DNA from: Acidimicrobiaceae bacterium
GTDB taxonomy: Bacteria > Actinomycetota > Acidimicrobiia > Acidimicrobiales > RAAP-2
NCBI GenBank assembly: GCA_003133325.1
Contig: PKXA01000031.1
Span: 25,092 to 78,170 of the forward strand
DNA: 53,079 nt
Direction: 5' to 3'
Both the position numbers and the translations under genes were made by a program. The notes under the pieces are model-generated. The model did no database searches, had not been told where the DNA came from, and saw nothing but the letters and a program-made list of their open reading frames with translations. Below, one piece after another: positions 48,455-53,079 of the stretch (the stretch's first letter is position 1; the number at the start of each line of letters is the position of its first letter).

Positions 48455-49293
48455 TGGTGAAGGCGGCATCAATTATGACACCGTCCGGGTCGCTGGCCGG
48501 CCGAAGTGTGGTGGTGACCCGCACCCGGGCACAGGCCTCTTCGTTGGTGGACAACCTCGCGGCGTTGGGGGCGACGGTGGTCGAGTTGCCGGTCATCGCC
48601 ATCGAGGATCCAATCGACGGTGGGGCCGGATTGGCCGAGGCCGCGGATCGGGTGGCCGGCGGAGCCTATGCCTGGGTGGTATTCACCTCCACCAACGCGG
48701 TGTCGCGGTTTCTGGCCGTCCTCGGTGGGCGGGCCGTCCCCAACGGCACGCGGTGGGCGGCGGTGGGGGCGGCCACGGCGCGCCGGCTGTCTGACGGGGG
48801 ATTCCCCCCGACCCTGGTACCGGAGGTGACGATCAGCGATGCACTGGCCGAGGCGTTTCCCCGAACCGGTGGTACCGGCACCAGGGTCCTCTTTCCCCGG
48901 GCCGAAACGGTGCGGGAAGTTCTGGTGCCCGGACTCGAGACCAAGGGCTGGAAGGTGGATGAGGTCGTCGCCTACCGCACAGTTGCCGGCGATCCCGATC
49001 CCCGGTCCGTCGTGGCCGCCCGTGCCGCTGACGCGGTGGCATTCACGTCGTCGTCGACTGTTGAACGCACCGTCGATCTTTTGGGTATAGGTGCGGTGCC
49101 CCCGGTGGTCGTTTCCATCGGACCGGTCACGTCGGCATCGGTCAGAACCCACGGTCTCAACGTGACGGTGGAGGCCGGCGAGTCCACCGTCGACGGACTG
49201 GTGGCTGCTGTGGTCGTCGCTCTCTCACCCGACGTGGCTTCTGCCGCCGCTCCCGACAATGGTTCCGACGTGAGCGGCGCCGGGCTGCCGTAG
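48451..49293 (+). CDS. hemD: Uroporphyrinogen-III synthase
   Basis: 280 residues in two pseudo-symmetric domains: SVVVTRTRAQASSLVDNLAA and VVFTSTNAVSRFLAVLGG in the first, VLFPRAETVREVLVPGLETK, VVAYRTV, AVAFTSSSTVERTVDLLG in the second. It closes the linear tetrapyrrole with ring D inversion. GTG 48451 overlaps the cobA stop, and ATG 48454 is an equal choice. Confidence 0.92.
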   Translation: MMVKAASIMTPSGSLAGRSVVVTRTRAQASSLVDNLAALGATVVELPVIAIEDPIDGGAGLAEAADRVAGGAYAWVVFTSTNAVSRFLAVLGGRAVPNGTRWAAVGAATARRLSDGGFPPTLVPEVTISDALAEAFPRTGGTGTRVLFPRAETVREVLVPGLETKGWKVDEVVAYRTVAGDPDPRSVVAARAADAVAFTSSSTVERTVDLLGIGAVPPVVVSIGPVTSASVRTHGLNVTVEAGESTVDGLVAAVVVALSPDVASAAAPDNGSDVSGAGLP

Positions 49294-49304
49294 GCTTGGG
49301 GACC

Positions 49305-50321
49305 GTGTTGCCCGACACTCCGACCATGCCGCCATTCCCCACCGCGCGAATGCGGCGTCTGCGGCGCACGCCCGCCCTACGGCGTCTGGTCGCCGAGACG
49401 AGGTTGTCGGTCGACGACCTGGTAGCCCCCCTCTTTGTGGCCGATGGGCTCGAGGATCCACGACCGATCCCGTCGTTGCCCGGGGTAATGCAGCACACCC
49501 TCGATTCGCTGTCGAAGGAGGCCGCCCGCCTCGCCGCCCTCGGAGTACCCGGGGTCATCCTCTTTGGTCTGCCTCGACCTGAGCAGAAGGACGCGATGGG
49601 AAGCCAGGCGTTCGCCTCCGATGGCATCGTGCAGCGGGGGCTGGCTGTCGTACGCGACCAGGTGGGCGACTCGATGGTGGTGATGGCTGACTGTTGCTTA
49701 GATGAATTCACCGACCACGGCCATTGCGGTGTGATCAATCCGCTCACCGGCGACGTCGATAATGACGGCACCCTGCCGCTCTATGCCCAAGTGGCGGTGT
49801 CCCAGGCGGTCGCCGGCGCCGATGTGGTGGCCCCCAGCGGCATGATGGACGGTCAGGTGGGTGCCATACGCACGGCCCTGGACAGCTCGGGCTTGGTCGA
49901 CACTGCGGTGATGGCCTACGCCGCCAAGTACGCCTCGGCCCTCTACGGTCCGTTTCGGGACGCGGTGGGCGTCACCATTGCCGACGGCGGTGACCGGCGG
50001 GGTTACCAACAAGATGCGCGCAACCGCCGGGAAGCGCTCGCTGAAGTGGCACTCGACATCGCCGAAGGGGCCGACCTGGTGATGGTCAAGCCCGCACTCA
50101 CCTATCTCGATATCATCGCCGACGTCCGGGCGGCGGTGTCGGTGCCAGTGGCGGCGTACCACGTGAGTGGGGAGTACGCCATGGTGTGCGCGGCGGCCGA
50201 GCGCGGGTGGATCGATGGCCCGGCGGTGGCGCTCGAACAGATCAGCGCGGTGAAGCGGGCCGGAGCTGATGTGATCCTCACCTACTTCGCCGGTCAGTTG
50301 GCCGAGGCACTCGGTGGTTGA
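49305..50321 (+). CDS. hemB: Delta-aminolevulinic acid dehydratase (porphobilinogen synthase)
   Basis: About 338 residues. The metal segment DCCLDEFTDHGHCG has two of the three classical zinc cysteines in place (C-L-D instead of C-L-C), as in other actinobacterial forms. Active-site lysines are in YAAKYASALYGPFRDA and MVKPALTYLD. Start GTG 49305 (GGGG just before) is preferred over TTG 49296, and ATG 49326 is possible. It overlaps hemL by 8 bp. Confidence 0.94.
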   Translation: MLPDTPTMPPFPTARMRRLRRTPALRRLVAETRLSVDDLVAPLFVADGLEDPRPIPSLPGVMQHTLDSLSKEAARLAALGVPGVILFGLPRPEQKDAMGSQAFASDGIVQRGLAVVRDQVGDSMVVMADCCLDEFTDHGHCGVINPLTGDVDNDGTLPLYAQVAVSQAVAGADVVAPSGMMDGQVGAIRTALDSSGLVDTAVMAYAAKYASALYGPFRDAVGVTIADGGDRRGYQQDARNRREALAEVALDIAEGADLVMVKPALTYLDIIADVRAAVSVPVAAYHVSGEYAMVCAAAERGWIDGPAVALEQISAVKRAGADVILTYFAGQLAEALGG

Positions 50322-51624
50322 GCACTCCCGGTCTGCAGAGTTGTTCGATCGCGCCCAACGGGTGATCCCTGGTGGGGTGAACTCGCCGGTCAGGTCGTTC
50401 CGCTCGGTGGGCGGACACCCCTACTTCGTGGCCCGGGGTGAAGGTGCCTCGGTGTGGGACGCGGATGGAAATCAGCTGCTCGATTTCGTCCAGTCCTACG
50501 GTGCCTCGCTGTTGGGCCACGCTCACCCGGTGGTGGTGGAGGCGGTGTGCGCTGCGGCCGGCCGGGGGACCACCTACGGTGCGCCGACCGAAGGCGAAGT
50601 AATGCTGGCCGAGGCCATCTGTACCCGGGTCGAAGGCTGCGAACAGATTCGGCTGGTGTCGTCGGGTACCGAGGCGGCAATGAGTGCCATTCGGGTGGCC
50701 CGCGGATATACCGGCCGGTCCCGGATCGTAAAGTTCGCCGGCTGCTATCACGGTCACTCTGACGGACTCCTGGCCGGAGGCGGTAGCGGTGTGGCCACGC
50801 TCGGTCTACCCGATTCAGCCGGCGTGCCGCCTGGCGCCGTAGCCGAGACCATCGTGGTCCCCTACAACGTCGTTCCCGAACTCAACGAGCAGGTGGCCTG
50901 CGTGATCGTCGAACCGGTGGCGGCCAACATGGGACTCATTCCGCCGATGGAAGGGTTCTTAGGGGGTCTGCGCCGGGCCTGTGATGCGTCAGGAGCGTTG
51001 CTGATCTTTGACGAGGTGATCACTGGGTTCCGCCTGGGGTCGGGCGGCGCGTCGGCGTGGTCGGGCGTGCGCCCCGACCTGTGGTGTTTCGGCAAGGTGA
51101 TCGGTGGGGGCCTGCCGGTGGGGGCGTTCGGTGGGCGGCGCGATGTATTGGAGGTACTGGCTCCCGAGGGACCGGTGTATCAGGCTGGCACCCTCTCGGG
51201 GAACCCACTGGCCACCGCGGCGGGTCTGGCGGTCCTGGGTGCTGTGAATGCGGAGTCGTACACGGCTCTGTCGGATCGGGTGGCTTCGTTCGGCGCGGCG
51301 CTGGAGAAGGTGTTGAACGAGGGATTGGCTCGATCGGGAGCCGGGCATATTGCTGTCGAGGCACGGGTCCCGGTGGTCGGGCCTCTGCTGGGTTTGTTTT
51401 TTGTTCCTGCGGGTGCAGGCCCGATGCGTGGCTACGACGACGCGGTGCGCTCAGCCACGACGGGGTTGTACGCCCGGTTCTTCAGGGCCATGCTCGACCG
51501 TGGTGTGGCGCTGGCGCCAGGACCGTATGAGATCGCGTTCACCTCGATGGCGCATACGGATGGTGATCTCGAACGAACGGTGGACGTCGCTTCTCAAGCA
51601 ATTGTCGAAGTTGTGGCCGGCTGA
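50314..51624 (+). CDS. hemL: Glutamate-1-semialdehyde 2,1-aminomutase
   Basis: 436 residues, class III PLP aminotransferase fold. RVIPGGVNSPVRSFRSVGG at the N-terminus, SSGTEAAMSAIRVARGYTGR (PLP phosphate), CYHGHSDGLL, FDEVITGFRL (Asp) and CFGKVIGGGLPVGAFGG (Schiff-base Lys) are all present. It makes 5-aminolevulinate from the HemA product, completing the C5 route. GTG 50314 overlaps the hemB stop. Confidence 0.95.
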   Translation: MVEHSRSAELFDRAQRVIPGGVNSPVRSFRSVGGHPYFVARGEGASVWDADGNQLLDFVQSYGASLLGHAHPVVVEAVCAAAGRGTTYGAPTEGEVMLAEAICTRVEGCEQIRLVSSGTEAAMSAIRVARGYTGRSRIVKFAGCYHGHSDGLLAGGGSGVATLGLPDSAGVPPGAVAETIVVPYNVVPELNEQVACVIVEPVAANMGLIPPMEGFLGGLRRACDASGALLIFDEVITGFRLGSGGASAWSGVRPDLWCFGKVIGGGLPVGAFGGRRDVLEVLAPEGPVYQAGTLSGNPLATAAGLAVLGAVNAESYTALSDRVASFGAALEKVLNEGLARSGAGHIAVEARVPVVGPLLGLFFVPAGAGPMRGYDDAVRSATTGLYARFFRAMLDRGVALAPGPYEIAFTSMAHTDGDLERTVDVASQAIVEVVAG

Positions 51625-51650
51625 GCCACGGGCCCGAGTGGACGAACTGT

Positions 51651-51684
51651 CCCCGCCCAACCTGCCTGCCCCGCCCAACCTGCC
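51651..51684. repeat. Two copies of a 16-bp direct repeat after hemL
   Basis: CCCCGCCCAACCTGCC occurs at 51651-51666 and 51669-51684 in the short gap between hemL and the convergent HNH gene. No terminator-like T-run is seen. Confidence 0.8.
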
Positions 51685-51740
51685 CTCACCCATGCGCGCT
51701 ACTGACCCACCCGTTGGTGGTGACGGCAACGGGGAGTGAG

Positions 51741-53033
51741 TTACTCCAACTCGAAGAGCGGTGGCGGTGGCGGTGGCGGTGGCGGTTCGTGAGGTGCCTG
51801 TGCCGACGACAACGGCCCCGAAGCTTCATCATGGAGTTGCTTGGGTAGATCGGCACCGAGATCGGGCTCCTGGCCAAAGGGTGGGGGTGGGTCAAAATGC
51901 CACTGCTTGTCCTTGTCGCACCGCAAGGCGTAGCCCTCATTGGTCTTTTGGCCGTGATGGAAGGTGCAGAGCCGGGCCAGATTGGAAATCGTCGTCGGTC
52001 CGCCTTCGGCGAAGGGAACCAGGTGGTCGATCTCCAAGAATCGGGTGGCCCCGCATCGGGGCACGACACAACAGGGATCCCTGTGTTGAAGGGCGGTGAG
52101 GAGCGACGCATTGATCGTCCGGGTGAAGTGGAAAACTTTGGAGACGTCCTCACCGTGGAAGAAGATCACCTTGATCCCGGCGTCAGACATGAGGTCGATG
52201 ACCTTGGGGACAGGGATCGGGCCCACCCCTCTAATCTCGGATAGCTCGGTCCCTACCGGATAGCCACGCAACAAGGCGTCGTGGTCCACCCGGACATTCA
52301 CCACGGCTGCAGGGTGGCCGGAATCTCTCTCTCCGGCCACCAACCCGGCCAGGGCATCGGCCCGATAGGCACAGAGAGGCTCTTTGGCCCCGGCTTTCCT
52401 CGATTCCTCGAAGAGTTCGTTGGCCAGGGCGTCCAATGATGCCACCACGTTGGCCCCGACATCAGGGGTGAAACGGCCCTGGAGACACAAGGCTCCTTGC
52501 TCGTCGGTCCAGTGCCTGAGGGTTCGTGCCTCGTGGACGGCCTTGTAGGTCGCCATCGGATCGGAACGGGCCGATGCAGCCCGAACCCGGCGACAGTCGT
52601 CACCCAGCTCGGTGCTCGACTTCTTCCGAGCGCTCTCGATGAGCTGGTCTTCTCGCTCGGGAGCCAGCACAGCTGCTGCGGTGATGGTCTTGGCCTGGGC
52701 TTCGGACAGATCCCCGTTCGCCATGGCCTCCCCGGTCGATCGACACTCACGGAGCCGACCGGCGGTCAAAAGGGTCGTCGTGGCGGCACCTATGCCCACC
52801 CCTTCGATGTCTGCCACCTGAGCTGCGGCATTGCGATAACCGGACTCCCGAGACACCCCCGAGGAGTCGATCCGGGACGCCAGCGACATTTTGGCCGAGG
52901 TCGCCACCCGCAGCATCTCGACCACCGAGGAGAACAAGGACACCGCATCGGGACCGGACAACGCCTCGGGGAGCAGGGCCGAGCACGCTGTCCTCACCGA
53001 GACCCGAGCCGATTCGAACAACGGGGCGATCAC
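51741..53033 (-). CDS. DUF222 / HNH endonuclease protein
   Basis: 430 residues. The N-terminal DUF222 helical domain (LSEAQAKTITAAAVLAPERE, VHEARTLRHWTDEQGALCLQ) is followed by the HNH motif CCVVPRCGATRFLEIDHLVP and TISNLARLCTFHHGQKT, with His, Asn and His in the right places and Zn cysteines. The C-terminus is proline-rich (HEPPPPPPPPP), encoded by GGTGGC repeats around 51757-51786. Such proteins are abundant in actinobacterial genomes, often mobile. The frame is open past GTG 53033 to the window edge, so the true start may lie outside. Confidence 0.9.
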   Translation of the reverse strand: MIAPLFESARVSVRTACSALLPEALSGPDAVSLFSSVVEMLRVATSAKMSLASRIDSSGVSRESGYRNAAAQVADIEGVGIGAATTTLLTAGRLRECRSTGEAMANGDLSEAQAKTITAAAVLAPEREDQLIESARKKSSTELGDDCRRVRAASARSDPMATYKAVHEARTLRHWTDEQGALCLQGRFTPDVGANVVASLDALANELFEESRKAGAKEPLCAYRADALAGLVAGERDSGHPAAVVNVRVDHDALLRGYPVGTELSEIRGVGPIPVPKVIDLMSDAGIKVIFFHGEDVSKVFHFTRTINASLLTALQHRDPCCVVPRCGATRFLEIDHLVPFAEGGPTTISNLARLCTFHHGQKTNEGYALRCDKDKQWHFDPPPPFGQEPDLGADLPKQLHDEASGPLSSAQAPHEPPPPPPPPPLFELE

Positions 53034-53079
53034 GTCGATGCCGGCCTCGCCACCGTCCGATCCGTCGCCGTCCGCTCCG

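Noticed and set aside
1-53079. CRISPR arrays, rRNA genes or phage structural modules
   Set aside because: No regularly spaced repeats with unique spacers, no rRNA-like sequence and no phage genes were seen.

Overview
The window is a high-GC (about 65%) chromosomal segment from an actinobacterium. Support comes from actinobacterial hallmarks: a DosS/DosR-type two-component pair, an RsiG-like anti-sigma factor, an MshA-type glycosyltransferase, a Ni-SOD/SodX pair, a proC - small HTH - rex - hem block, a DUF222/HNH endonuclease, and many GTGA/ATGA translational overlaps. A secreted protein with tandem 'ATPDGxGYWLVASDGGIFSFGDA'-type repeats is a style I associate with class Acidimicrobiia. That class call is an inference.

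Left part (about 1-21 kb, mostly minus strand) reads as a gas-metabolism and dormancy regulon. A CO dehydrogenase operon (CooF-like ferredoxin, Ni-CODH CooS, CooC, an FAD/NAD(P) oxidoreductase, an acetyl-CoA hydrolase/transferase) lies downstream of a group 3b-type [NiFe] hydrogenase operon (two electron-transfer subunits with a cNMP-binding protein between them, small and large subunits, maturation protease, HypC, an EamA permease, a DUF6390-like protein). Next come a universal stress protein, a DosS-like heme-GAF histidine kinase divergent from a DosR-like response regulator, two small proteins, a broken MFS transporter and PPK2. I see four 15-bp elements resembling the mycobacterial DosR/DevR box (GGGACTTTNGGCCCT). 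They lie upstream of the CODH operon, the hydrogenase operon, a coiled-coil protein gene and the MFS gene, each centred about 43-68 bp before a start codon. The DosR-like recognition helix appears unchanged, and the kinase keeps the heme-ligand histidine. The central hypothesis is that this DosSR-like pair senses CO, NO, O2 or redox and controls both CO oxidation and hydrogenase.

The same region carries several decayed genes: a pfkA fragment, a universal stress protein fragment, an MFS gene with two single-base losses, and an ammonium-transporter tail. It ends near the first of three integrase/transposase remnants (21.3, 22.6-22.9 and 31.15-31.67 kb). Between these remnants lie accessory genes: an alpha/beta hydrolase, an acyl-CoA ligase with a KstR-like palindrome upstream, a PlsC-type acyltransferase, a patatin, a lipoprotein and a membrane-anchored Kelch/NHL-like protein. 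A tRNA-Lys(UUU) at 31.7 kb adjoins the third remnant.

Right part (32-53 kb) is ordered and mostly plus strand. It holds a secreted repeat protein, a GNAT enzyme, a YncE-like lipoprotein, a class V aminotransferase, a DksA/TraR-type zinc protein, sodN/sodX, an RsiG-like protein, an XRE regulator, an MshA-like glycosyltransferase, a YbjN protein, proC, a lipoprotein, a BldC/excisionase-like HTH, a SAM hydrolase, rex, and the tetrapyrrole block hemA-hemC-cobA-hemD-hemB-hemL. A DUF222/HNH endonuclease reading inward closes the window.
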